Positions 52,401 to 59,855 of a stretch of DNA of 64,000 nt are shown here, piece by piece. The notes below the pieces were generated by a model that worked only from the letters and a program-made list of their open reading frames with translations, was not told the DNA's origin and ran no database searches. The DNA is from JAWWOL01 sp033851545 (GTDB lineage Bacteria > Actinomycetota > Actinomycetes > JAWWOL01). Numbering within the stretch: the stretch's first letter is position 1; every line of letters begins with the position of its first letter. The stretch lies in the NCBI GenBank assembly GCA_033851545.1, contig JAWWOO010000074.1, positions 1 through 64,000 on the forward strand, written 5' to 3'. The translations under genes were made by a program, and so were the position numbers.

Positions 52401-54456
52401 TGATGCCGGTGCAGGGGCCGCCGGTGACTGCCAGGTCGAGCCGGAACGGCGACGCTGAGAAGGCGCCGTTGCGCCCGGCGACCCGCACGTAGAAATAGCC
52501 GCTGTTGTTCCAGGTGGCTGCGCTGATGGTCTCCGACGCGGTGCCGTCCAGCGCGGAGATCCCGATCAGGCTGCGGGTCTGCGCGTTGGAAAAGGCCTGC
52601 AGGAAGGCATCCGACGGGGAGTAGATCGACGGGGAGTAGATCGAGGGCGAGTAGATGGAGGGGGAGTAGATGGAAGGCGAGTAGATCGATGGGGAGTAGA
52701 TGGAGGGCGAGTAGATGGAAGGCGAGTAGATGGACGGGGAGTAGATGGACGGCGAGTAGATGGAGGGGGAGTAGATGGAGGGCGAATAGGCATTGCCGGA
52801 CTGCTCGGCGCCCAGGATGTTGAGGTCGGTTGTCGCGGCCGGCGCACTGAACGCGGCCCCGATGTCGTTGTACAGGGTCAGGTCATAGTTCTGCGCGAGC
52901 TGGCTGAGATCGACGTTGACCTGGCTGCTCGGCACGACGGGGAACTTGAACCAGCGGGCCTCGCCGGCTTGGGCCAGCGCGCCGCTCGTCCCGGCAGTCG
53001 TGAGCAGCGCTGCATTGGGCCACGAGGTGTTCTCCGCCACTGCACCCGGATCGGTGTAGGCGATGACGGGAACCGCTGAGTAGGTCTGGGTGTCGGTGGC
53101 CGAGCCCTGCGTCGCGTCCGGGGAACCAACGGTCACCGTGTCGGCCAGCGTCAGCGGGGGTGAACCGGAGGCCACGGTGACGAGCACAGGCATCGCGACC
53201 GGCGCCAGCGAAACCCCTTTTGCGGCAGGCGCGTGGGTGCAGGTCACGGTCTGCCCGCTGACACCGCACGACCAGTCGGCACCGCCCAGCCCCGCAGCCT
53301 GTGGCGTCAGCCCGGCCGGGAAGGTGTCGGTCATCGTGATGGTGCGGGTCTCGTCGGCGTCCGTCACAGCAGCCGTCGCCGAGTAGGTCACCGTCTGACC
53401 GTCGTGCCCGTTGCCGCCGCTGTTGTCGACCAGCGACACGGCCAGGGTCGGCGGCGTCCCGTTCAGCGTCTGTACCGTTGCGTTGGCGATCGTGTGGTAG
53501 TCCGTCGCGGCCCCCGTGCTGGCGGACCAGCCGAAGGTCAGCTGGTGCGGGACGCCTTGGCCATTGACCCAGCTGGAGTCCGGCACGTAGCTGGTGGCGT
53601 CGGGCAGCGGACCGGACTCGGTGACCGGGCTCGCGCCGACCGGCGTGACCTTCACCGCCCAAGAGCCCGCGGGGACCGTGAGGCCGCCTGCGGAGATCAG
53701 TTCCCCCCCGGTCGGGTTGACCGCCACCTCGACCGGGACCGCGACGGCCGAACCACTGTCCAGCGGGCCGGCAGCTGCGGTGCGGAGCAGGCAGTATCCG
53801 CTGGTGTCGTTGCCCGGTCCGCGGACGGTGAGGGACTGCGGGGAGGACGCCGTGGACCCAGGGCACGTGGACTGTGCGAAGTCATGGCTGGTGAAGTTGC
53901 CGTAGACGTCGAGGCCGACCCCCAGGTAGGCATGGGTCAGCCCGGGGGTCGCAGTCGGGCTCGATGTGTCGGCGGAGTAGCCGAGGTGGCCGCCGGCTGG
54001 ACCCAGGGTCAGCGGTGAGGCGCTCGCGTTGGTCGGGTCGGAGGCGGCCAGGAAGAACACGATGCCGTCGGCGCCCGAACCGGCGTACTGGTAGCTGTCG
54101 AAGCTGACGTCGAGCCCGAGCGACGACGGCACGCTCGAGCTGTACGCCAGGCCACCCTCCTGGCCCTCGGCCGCCGTGGTCAGTTGCAGGCCGGCCGTAC
54201 CACCTGACGCTGCGCAGCCGGGAATCGGCGTGGTGGACGTGTCGGTCGACGCGGCCAGGCACGCGTCGTTGGCCACAGTCCCGGTCGAGGCGGCGGGCAG
54301 CACCCATTTCGGGGGGGTCGTCGACGTACCGGTGAAGGATTCCTCGACCAGGGAGGCGGTGGCCGCTTGGGCGACGGGAGCTGCCATCATGACCCCGGCG
54401 ACCGCCATGACGACGGACACGGCTGCGGTCGAGGCAATCGTGCGGGCACAACGCAT
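49441..54456 (-). CDS. Giant secreted protein: lectin domain, YSPS repeats, C25 (gingipain-like) protease
   Basis: 1671 residues from the ATG giving RCARTIASTAAVSVVMAVAG, a signal peptide ending AQAAT. Residues about 37-260 resemble an L-type lectin (LAYSSSVPSSLGLDVSFDSY, SGADGIVFFLA, LGYSAD). After an Ig-like part comes a pre-peptidase region (ARWFKFPVVPSSQVNVDLSQ). Next are twelve (I/A)YSPS repeats (553-614). The C25-type domain has KYVAIIGGDSVIPFFRYPDA, His965 in FLAGHFS and Cys1002 in FSAGCHSGY, matching gingipain His/Cys. Ig-like domains make up the C-terminus. No wall anchor. Likely a secreted glycan-targeting or self-processing protease. Same direction as the cyclase gene upstream. Confidence 0.85.
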   Translation of the reverse strand: MRCARTIASTAAVSVVMAVAGVMMAAPVAQAATASLVEESFTGTSTTPPKWVLPAASTGTVANDACLAASTDTSTTPIPGCAASGGTAGLQLTTAAEGQEGGLAYSSSVPSSLGLDVSFDSYQYAGSGADGIVFFLAASDPTNASASPLTLGPAGGHLGYSADTSSPTATPGLTHAYLGVGLDVYGNFTSHDFAQSTCPGSTASSPQSLTVRGPGNDTSGYCLLRTAAAGPLDSGSAVAVPVEVAVNPTGGELISAGGLTVPAGSWAVKVTPVGASPVTESGPLPDATSYVPDSSWVNGQGVPHQLTFGWSASTGAATDYHTIANATVQTLNGTPPTLAVSLVDNSGGNGHDGQTVTYSATAAVTDADETRTITMTDTFPAGLTPQAAGLGGADWSCGVSGQTVTCTHAPAAKGVSLAPVAMPVLVTVASGSPPLTLADTVTVGSPDATQGSATDTQTYSAVPVIAYTDPGAVAENTSWPNAALLTTAGTSGALAQAGEARWFKFPVVPSSQVNVDLSQLAQNYDLTLYNDIGAAFSAPAATTDLNILGAEQSGNAYSPSIYSPSIYSPSIYSPSIYSPSIYSPSIYSPSIYSPSIYSPSIYSPSIYSPSIYSPSDAFLQAFSNAQTRSLIGISALDGTASETISAATWNNSGYFYVRVAGRNGAFSASPFRLDLAVTGGPCTGITLNSFAGNATLTGTPGGAKTVVLTDSTRLSLTTAGLSADLTRLASATGGAVVDVSQSARVAALNRQADANPSCSYAKNLVAQAIRDIVNSFRDTSGTLKYVAIIGGDSVIPFFRYPDAAGLGPENGYVPPVLGTSASQASLQSNNVLGQDAYGALSDLTIKGSVLPVPDLAVGRLVETPAEIDGQIQQFLGLTRQTLPTPKSSLVTGYDFLTSAADQVEGSLQAGLGAGARNDQLITNQGVPTTTVTGSSGPSRTTSWTATDLSSSLFGSHHDVVFLAGHFSANSTLAADYSTSLVTPDVAAHPGAFTNSLVFSAGCHSGYNIVDSDGVPGLTLGLDWSQEMAQQKAILIAGTGYQYADTNFLAYSAKIYTMFAAELRAGAVGTPVAIGQALVRAKQAYLESLSTVGGIDQKAVIESTMYGLPMTGIDLPGARTGIPANGPTVTPSDVTPGTPGSTLGLQTAVVTVATPTTPHTSPVLGLTGTATGQAYSWLSGTDGTLTQPALPALPEQYVPATSTGGQSLRGVGFRSGTYTDAPGVTPLTGAPTTEQNGVHTTFSSTSFFPQNLFSVNYFDALGGTGSSGQTKVVLTPAQYRSDSASTNTVRTYSNVGLSLFYSSNIATYGQNRPALAQAPSITLVSSTVNGSSVSVSAHVTGDPSAGIQQVWTTYTGEAGPFHGAWASIELTQDPTDSTLWSATLPLPSGQNAADVRLMVQAVNGVGVVGVDNNLGSYYTPGVAVGVSTTGAPTTLTLDTVPATVAYGTNLTVGATLVGAPAGSVVTFDIGGQGAVPAVTAANGHASASIRVLGNPGGYRVNAAYNGAANYLSSSARSPLFTVLKAPTALTLSSTKKVFALGGAPKLPALRVTATGTVAPPGTSKAPVYDIDTGLVATLTSAGQPMPQRSVLFTLKGLLTKQTVTAVRTTDLRGNAFLSVVSLMPDVYTITAVFGVAQAGSTIDPVYASSAIPPATVALAPGLTITIVFPTKP
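52612..52791. repeat. Twelve tandem 15-bp repeats coding (I/A)YSPS
   Basis: On the coding strand each unit reads about TACTCCCCNTCSATC; twelve copies give 180 bases. Units vary only at silent or near-silent positions, so the peptide is kept while the DNA has drifted. Such a minisatellite can change length by slippage or recombination. Confidence 0.95.
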
Positions 54457-54584
54457 GGAGCACTCCTGCCAGGTCGGCGAGGCCATCCACTCAAGGTCCG
54501 GTGCCGGCGCGTCGAGATAAAGACTTTTGGCACAGTGTCACGGCAATCGATGGACTGTCCAATCAGCCGTCAATTCTGTCATTG

Positions 54585-57500
54585 CTAAGCGCGCAAATCG
54601 CGACAGACCTGGCGAACCAAAACAGTAATGTCGCTAAGGGTGGATATCGCACCCTCGTCAATCGCGGTCTGGGCGTCCTCACCCAGGCTCTGACGCGCCG
54701 GCGCGAGCGCCTCGTCGAGCAGGTGCGCCGGCGCCGGCGACCGGGGAGCGGACAGCTCGGACCTCAGCGCGTCGGCAGCCCCCAGCAGCCGCAAGGCGTT
54801 GCGGTGCTGCCCTGTGTCCATGGACAGGAACGCCACATCCTCGACGAGGAGCGTGATCGACCAGCGGTCGTTGTGATCGAGGTAGGTCTGCAACGCGGCG
54901 GCGAAGGCTTCTCCGGACCTGACATAGTCGGCCAGACCCCGCTGCGCGATGCCGTCGTTGTGCTGCCCTACCGCGACGATCCACAGGTCACCGACCGCCT
55001 CCGCGAGACGCTTGGACTCGCCGATGTGCGTCGCGGCGCGTCGGTAGTCCTGCTGAAGCAGAGCGATCATGCCGAGGTTGTTGTGCGACACCGACATCGC
55101 CCACGGGTCGCCGACCGAGGTGCGGACCTCCAGGGCCTGCTCGTTGAGCTGGCGGGCGTCGTCGTACTCGCCGAGCTGTTCGGCAACGACCGCCAGATTG
55201 CTGAGCAGGGCCCCGACCTTGAGCTCGTCATTGAGCTCTCTGCGAATCTGCAGGCTGGCGCGGTAGTCGGCTCTGGCCTCGTCGAACCGACTCTGCTGAG
55301 AGGCCAACGTCCCGAGCAGGTGCAGCACATTGGCGAGGCCGGCTCGATCGTCCAGGCCGGTGAACACCTGGTTCGCCTGCAGCAACAGCTCACGGGCGGC
55401 CTCGAACCGGCCCAGCTTGCGCGCGACCTCGGCCCGGTCCGCGTGAGCGTTGGCCCAACCACGGCGATCGTCCTGGTGCACGTACAGCTCGACCGCCCGT
55501 AGATAAGCCGCGTCTGCCTCGTCCCACCGGCCGAGGATCTCGAGGACCTTGCCCAGCCGCAGCAACAACGCCCCCTGCTCGGTCTCGGCGACCACGGGGA
55601 TGGCCTGGGTGAAGTAGTCGACCGCGGCGTCGTTCGCATAGCGCGCCTGCGCCGCCACGCCGGCCCGTACCAGGTAGTCGCGTTTCTTGGCGTCGTTCGT
55701 GCCGTGGTTGGCGTGGAAGGCCAGCAGGTGCAGTGCGGTGTCGGCGTCGGCGTTCACCTCGAACCACGACAGCACCCGGTCGTGCAGCCCCGAGCGCTGG
55801 ACGAACGGCAGCGTCTCGTAGGCCACCTGCTGCGTCGTGATGTTGCGGAACGCGTAGCCGGCCTCGTCTGCCTCCGACACGATCAGCGCCGCTCGGTCGA
55901 GGGTCCGCAGCTGCCGGCCGACTTCGCGCTCGCTGCCGAGCTCGGGGTAGGAGCCCGCCACGACCGGAGTGGAGAACCGCGCGCCGACCACGCTGGCAAC
56001 CTTGATCGCCCGCCGCGGTGACTCGGGCAGTGCGTCGATCCGGGCGAGCTGCAGGCTTCGCAGACTGGTGGGCAGACCGTCGTCGGCGTGGGCGGACAGC
56101 GAGTGGTCGCCGCCACCCTCGACCAGGAAGTTGACCAGCTCCTCGAGGTGGAAGGGGTTGCCGCCGGCCAGGGAGATCAGGCGATCGAGCGCCGGCCCGG
56201 GCAGGATGCGCCCACCCGCGGCATCGAGCCGGTGTACGGCGAGCTCTCGACTCGTCTGTTCGTCCAGCTCGTCCAGGAACATCCGGTGGAGGTGGGCGAG
56301 CGACTCCAGCGGCAGGTCCTGAACGGCCTCGCCCGCGTCGCCGTCGGGGACGTCCGGGGGGCGGCGGGCCAGCAATACGAATGCCGGCATGCGCGGCGCG
56401 GACCGCCCGAGCGCCTCGACCAGGTCCCAGGACAGGCTGTCCATGTGCTCGGCCGAATCGATCAGCAAGGCGATCGGACCGTTGGACGTGCTGGCCTCGA
56501 ACAACTCCACGACGAGCGATTCGAGCGACGTCTTGCGCAGCCGGGCGTCGAAGGACGCGGTCAGCGGGGTATCCGCAATGGTGACGCCGAGCAGTGTGCC
56601 GAGCAACGGCAGCCGGGGCAGCTTCTGTCGACCTGTCGCGTCCAGCAGCGCTGACAGCCGTGCGATGACCGCCTCGAGTGGGTCGTCGTCGTCGATCTCC
56701 CAGGCCTGGCGGCAGATCTCCGCCCACACGCCGTAACTGGTGCGGCCCCCGTACGACTGGGCGGTGGCCCGGTAGACCCGCACGCCTTGTCCGCCGAGCC
56801 AGTTGCCGATCTCGCTCAGCAGGCGGCTCTTGCCGACGCCGCCGGCGCCGGTGATCTCGGCTACCCGTCCGGTGCCCTGCAGGCTCTCGACCGCCAGGTC
56901 ACGCAGCGCCGACAGTTGGGCCTCCCTGCCGAGGAACGTGCCCAAACCGGTGGCTGTCGCGCGCGGTCCGCGGCGGCGTCCCCGTAGCGGCGATGCGACC
57001 ACATCGGCCGCTTTGCCCGCCACCCGCAAGGTCACCGGAGCACCCCAGTCGAAGTCCAGGTTGGCCGCGCGGCGCACCTCGGCCGACACGTACACACCTC
57101 CCGCGGGAGCGGCGCTCATCAACCGAGCGGCCAGGTTCACGGCGTCACCGAGGCAGCAGAACGTCCGCCGATCGGCATGGCCGTAGGTGCCGCTGCGCAG
57201 TTGGCCGGCGGCTATCCCGATCTGCAGGCCGGTGGCTGCCGTGCTCTCCCCGAGCTCGGTCAGCTCGAGTGCCGCGGCGCAGGCCCGGGCGCTGTCGTCC
57301 TCGAGGGCCACGGGCGCGCCGAACACCGCGTAGAGATAGGCGCCCTTGTCGCCGATGGTCAGCTGCAGCACGTTGCCGCCATAGCCATCGACGATCTGCT
57401 GGGCACGCGTGACGAGCTCGTCGAGCTTGGCAATCGCGTACGGGTCCTCGTCGTAGTCGATGCCGCTGAAGCGCAGAAAGAGCGGAACGCCCGGACGCAG

Positions 57501-58310
57501 CTCGGCCAGGAACTCGCCCTGCCCGGCGCTCATCCGTTCGAACACTCGAGGCAACACCCACTTGCGGACTTCCCGGTCGGGCAGCGTGGGCAACGGCGGC
57601 CGCGGCGCGGGTAACGCCGGTGGCTGGACGAGTGCTTCGACGACCGCCCCCTCGCCGGCCGGCCCACGGCGCTCGGCGAGCCGCACCCGATCGCCGAGCG
57701 CGCCAACCGCGCCTTGAGCGAGCACGACTTCGCCCGTGCGTGCCAGGTGTTCGGCCTCGGCCAGCTTGTCCATCAGCGCGCCGGCCAGCACGTCGATCAG
57801 TTGGATGGTGTGGTCGCCGACGACAAACCGCCGGGCCGCCCCCACGGCCACCGCCACCTTGAGGCCCAGCTGCACCGAACGCCCGCCCGGCGTGGTGCGC
57901 GCGCCGACCTCAGCCATGAGTTGCTGCATGGCCAGCGCGCAGGCCACTGCCTGCGAACCGTCGTCGCCGTCGATCCAGGCCGTCACCGCGTCCCCGCTGA
58001 AGTAAATGACGTCGCCACCGTGCCGGTCGAGCTCGGCCATGAGCGGATCGATGATGGCGCCGAGGGCGGCGGTCAGTTCCTCAGCGCCTCGCTGCGGCCC
58101 GAGCTCGGCGACGAGCGCCTCGGTCAGCGGTGTGAAGCCGGAGATGTCGGCGAACAGCGCCGCGCCGCGCACTCGGTCGGGCAGCTCACGTCCTTCGGCC
58201 AAGGCCCGCCGCCGGTCACCGGGCAGGTAAGCCTGCGGGTTGTCCGGCCGAATGCCACTCGGCCCCGCATCCGCTAGGGCGCGCGATCGTTGGAGTGGTT
58301 CGTCCGGCAC
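54585..58310 (-). CDS. Soluble-adenylyl-cyclase-type class III cyclase with AAA ATPase and TPR
   Basis: 1241 residues from GTG (VPDEPLQRSRALADAG). Cyclase domain 1 (about 45-205): both metal Asps, D55 in FADISGF and D107 in FSGDAVTAW, but no Asn/Arg pair. Domain 2 (270-430): first Asp replaced (FLRFSGI), but K322 in IGDKGAYLYAVFGAP and N392/R396 in GDAVNLAARLM are present. So the residues of one active site are split across the two domains, as in animal cyclases. Then an AAA/STAND ATPase (Walker A TGAGGVGKSRLL at about 490; LLIDSAEHMDSLSW) and TPR repeats to the end (LGKVLEILGRWDEADAAYLR). The order matches mammalian sAC (ADCY10). A longer frame to 59117 has no homology. Confidence 0.9.
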   Translation of the reverse strand: MPDEPLQRSRALADAGPSGIRPDNPQAYLPGDRRRALAEGRELPDRVRGAALFADISGFTPLTEALVAELGPQRGAEELTAALGAIIDPLMAELDRHGGDVIYFSGDAVTAWIDGDDGSQAVACALAMQQLMAEVGARTTPGGRSVQLGLKVAVAVGAARRFVVGDHTIQLIDVLAGALMDKLAEAEHLARTGEVVLAQGAVGALGDRVRLAERRGPAGEGAVVEALVQPPALPAPRPPLPTLPDREVRKWVLPRVFERMSAGQGEFLAELRPGVPLFLRFSGIDYDEDPYAIAKLDELVTRAQQIVDGYGGNVLQLTIGDKGAYLYAVFGAPVALEDDSARACAAALELTELGESTAATGLQIGIAAGQLRSGTYGHADRRTFCCLGDAVNLAARLMSAAPAGGVYVSAEVRRAANLDFDWGAPVTLRVAGKAADVVASPLRGRRRGPRATATGLGTFLGREAQLSALRDLAVESLQGTGRVAEITGAGGVGKSRLLSEIGNWLGGQGVRVYRATAQSYGGRTSYGVWAEICRQAWEIDDDDPLEAVIARLSALLDATGRQKLPRLPLLGTLLGVTIADTPLTASFDARLRKTSLESLVVELFEASTSNGPIALLIDSAEHMDSLSWDLVEALGRSAPRMPAFVLLARRPPDVPDGDAGEAVQDLPLESLAHLHRMFLDELDEQTSRELAVHRLDAAGGRILPGPALDRLISLAGGNPFHLEELVNFLVEGGGDHSLSAHADDGLPTSLRSLQLARIDALPESPRRAIKVASVVGARFSTPVVAGSYPELGSEREVGRQLRTLDRAALIVSEADEAGYAFRNITTQQVAYETLPFVQRSGLHDRVLSWFEVNADADTALHLLAFHANHGTNDAKKRDYLVRAGVAAQARYANDAAVDYFTQAIPVVAETEQGALLLRLGKVLEILGRWDEADAAYLRAVELYVHQDDRRGWANAHADRAEVARKLGRFEAARELLLQANQVFTGLDDRAGLANVLHLLGTLASQQSRFDEARADYRASLQIRRELNDELKVGALLSNLAVVAEQLGEYDDARQLNEQALEVRTSVGDPWAMSVSHNNLGMIALLQQDYRRAATHIGESKRLAEAVGDLWIVAVGQHNDGIAQRGLADYVRSGEAFAAALQTYLDHNDRWSITLLVEDVAFLSMDTGQHRNALRLLGAADALRSELSAPRSPAPAHLLDEALAPARQSLGEDAQTAIDEGAISTLSDITVLVRQVCRDLRA

Positions 58311-58451
58311 CGCGACCTGCTTCCCCAAGATCGGCTCGAGCGCATTGTCCCATGGCCGGGTCCGGGGTGGCGGGCGCCCGATCGCGTTCGATGGGAGCGG
58401 CTCGGTTCGCCCCGGCTGGACACCACTTGCGGCGCACAGGACACTGAACCG

Positions 58452-58955
58452 GTGGCGAATCTCGGGAGCCAGGCGAACGACTGGGATCTGCTCTCGTTGA
58501 GCGCAGACCTTGCTCTGGTTTCGGTTCCGGCCGGCGAGCAACTGGTCTTGCAGGGAGTGCCCGCCCCGGCGATCTATGTCCTTGTCGAAGGCAGCATGCT
58601 CATCGAGCGCGACGGTGAGGTGTTCGCGACCGTCGACCATCCCGGGGCCGTGTTCGGTGAGATGTCGACCGTGATGGGTCAGGTAGCCACCGCGAGCGTG
58701 CGGGCAAGTGCTCCCTCCACGCTGCGGATCGCCCCAGACCCGCTTGCGTTCTTGGCCCGGCCAGGCGTCGCTCTCGCCGTGTTGCGGTTGACGGCGACCC
58801 GGCTCGATTCGATGACTCGCTACCTGTCGGACGTCCGGGCCCAGTTCGGGCATCTGGAAAACCACCTCGGCATGGTCGACGGGGTGCTCGAGACCCTGTT
58901 GCACCATCAGGCCCCGGCCGTCATTCCTGGTTCGGCGCGCGACCCCGAAGGCTAG
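58452..58955 (+). CDS. Stand-alone cyclic-nucleotide-binding (CNB) domain protein
   Basis: 167 residues from GTG (VANLGSQANDWDLLSLSADL). VSVPAGEQLVLQGVPAPAIY-VLVEGSMLIERDGEVFATVD-HPGAVFGEMSTVMGQVATAS-VRASAPSTLRIAP is a cyclic-nucleotide-binding fold. The phosphate cassette keeps FGE but has GQVATAS where binders have an Arg (RxAS/T), so ligand binding may be weak or changed. No DNA-binding helix-turn-helix follows, only two helices, so it would act by protein contact. Divergent from the cyclase (142 bases apart); its stop shares CTAG with the phosphoesterase. Confidence 0.85.
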   Translation: MANLGSQANDWDLLSLSADLALVSVPAGEQLVLQGVPAPAIYVLVEGSMLIERDGEVFATVDHPGAVFGEMSTVMGQVATASVRASAPSTLRIAPDPLAFLARPGVALAVLRLTATRLDSMTRYLSDVRAQFGHLENHLGMVDGVLETLLHHQAPAVIPGSARDPEG

Positions 58956-59698
58956 GCCGGAGTCGGCTGACCGCTCCGCAGGTCGAGGCGGCCGACCTCG
59001 CCTGAGCCGAACCACTCGGCGGCGTCCAGACCGGTGTCGATCACGATGTGCGGCGGCACCCGCGTCCGGACGTGGCCGGCGTTGAACGCCCAGGTCGACC
59101 CGATCCGGCCGTACCAACTGCCACCCTCGACCCAGGGCGACTGGTGGATATGCCCGCAGAAGACCAGATCTGGTTCGTGCTGCTCGATCCAGGCGGCGAG
59201 GTCGTGGTCAGGGAAGGACCGCCTGCCGTCGGAGCACAGCGGCGTGCCGGCCGGGGGTGAGTGGTAAACCCAGATCCACCGCTCGGGCCGGTCCGCAGCC
59301 GCCGCGCTGAGCTGAGCCTCCACCAGCGAACGGGTGACCGGGCCGTCCCACCAGGGGCACAACGTGAACCGAGTTCCGTCCAGGTCGACGGACTGGCCGT
59401 CGGTGTAGAGCGTGCCGTTCCGCGGCCGCTGCAGCCAACGGCTGACCTGCTCGCCGTGCTGACCAGGGCCGTCCAGGTCGTGGTTGCCGGACACGGCCAG
59501 CACCGTGGTGAGCTCGGCCAGCCGGGTGAGGTAGGACTCGAGCACCACGATCTGGGCGTGAACCGGCACGGCGTTGGCCACGTCGAGCAGGTCGCCGGCG
59601 AGCACGAGCGCGTCGTAGTCGCCGCTGACCTCGCACAGCCAGTCGAGCGACTGCAGGCGGTAGTGCACGTCCGAGGCCACGAGAATCCGCACGCGCAC
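58952..59698 (-). CDS. Calcineurin-like metallophosphoesterase, possible cyclic-nucleotide phosphodiesterase
   Basis: 248 residues from GTG. Metal motifs in order: ILVASDVHY (Asp, His), VLAGDLLDVAN (GD), AVSGNHDLDG (GNHD), VYHSPPAGTP (His), VFCGHIHQSPW (GHxH). Members include the class III cAMP phosphodiesterases CpdA and Rv0805, as well as nucleases and protein phosphatases; motifs alone do not decide substrate. Its place between a cyclase, two CNB proteins and a transporter makes a cyclic-nucleotide substrate plausible. Converges with the CNB gene. GTG at 59692 is an alternative start. Confidence 0.88.
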   Translation of the reverse strand: MRVRILVASDVHYRLQSLDWLCEVSGDYDALVLAGDLLDVANAVPVHAQIVVLESYLTRLAELTTVLAVSGNHDLDGPGQHGEQVSRWLQRPRNGTLYTDGQSVDLDGTRFTLCPWWDGPVTRSLVEAQLSAAAADRPERWIWVYHSPPAGTPLCSDGRRSFPDHDLAAWIEQHEPDLVFCGHIHQSPWVEGGSWYGRIGSTWAFNAGHVRTRVPPHIVIDTGLDAAEWFGSGEVGRLDLRSGQPTPA

Positions 59699-59855
59699 AG
59701 CATGACCTATCAGCGGGGGATTCGCGGCACACACGATGCGACCGGCGTTCCGAGCCGAGCCGTTCGGTCCGGCTTTGACCAGAGTTCACCCGGAAGCCAC
59801 CAGGTGTTAGCACGCGGCCTGCGAGCGCCCGGCGTGCTCGCTCTAGGCTGCTGAT

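Noticed and set aside
52612..52791. Regular 15-bp repeats considered as a CRISPR array
   Set aside because: Units are directly joined without unique spacers, and they code for YSPS in a long open gene.
58311..59117. Extension of the cyclase frame upstream to 59117
   Set aside because: It would overlap the CNB gene and the end of the phosphoesterase gene completely and shows no homology; the GTG at 58310 fits the start of the sAC-type domain.
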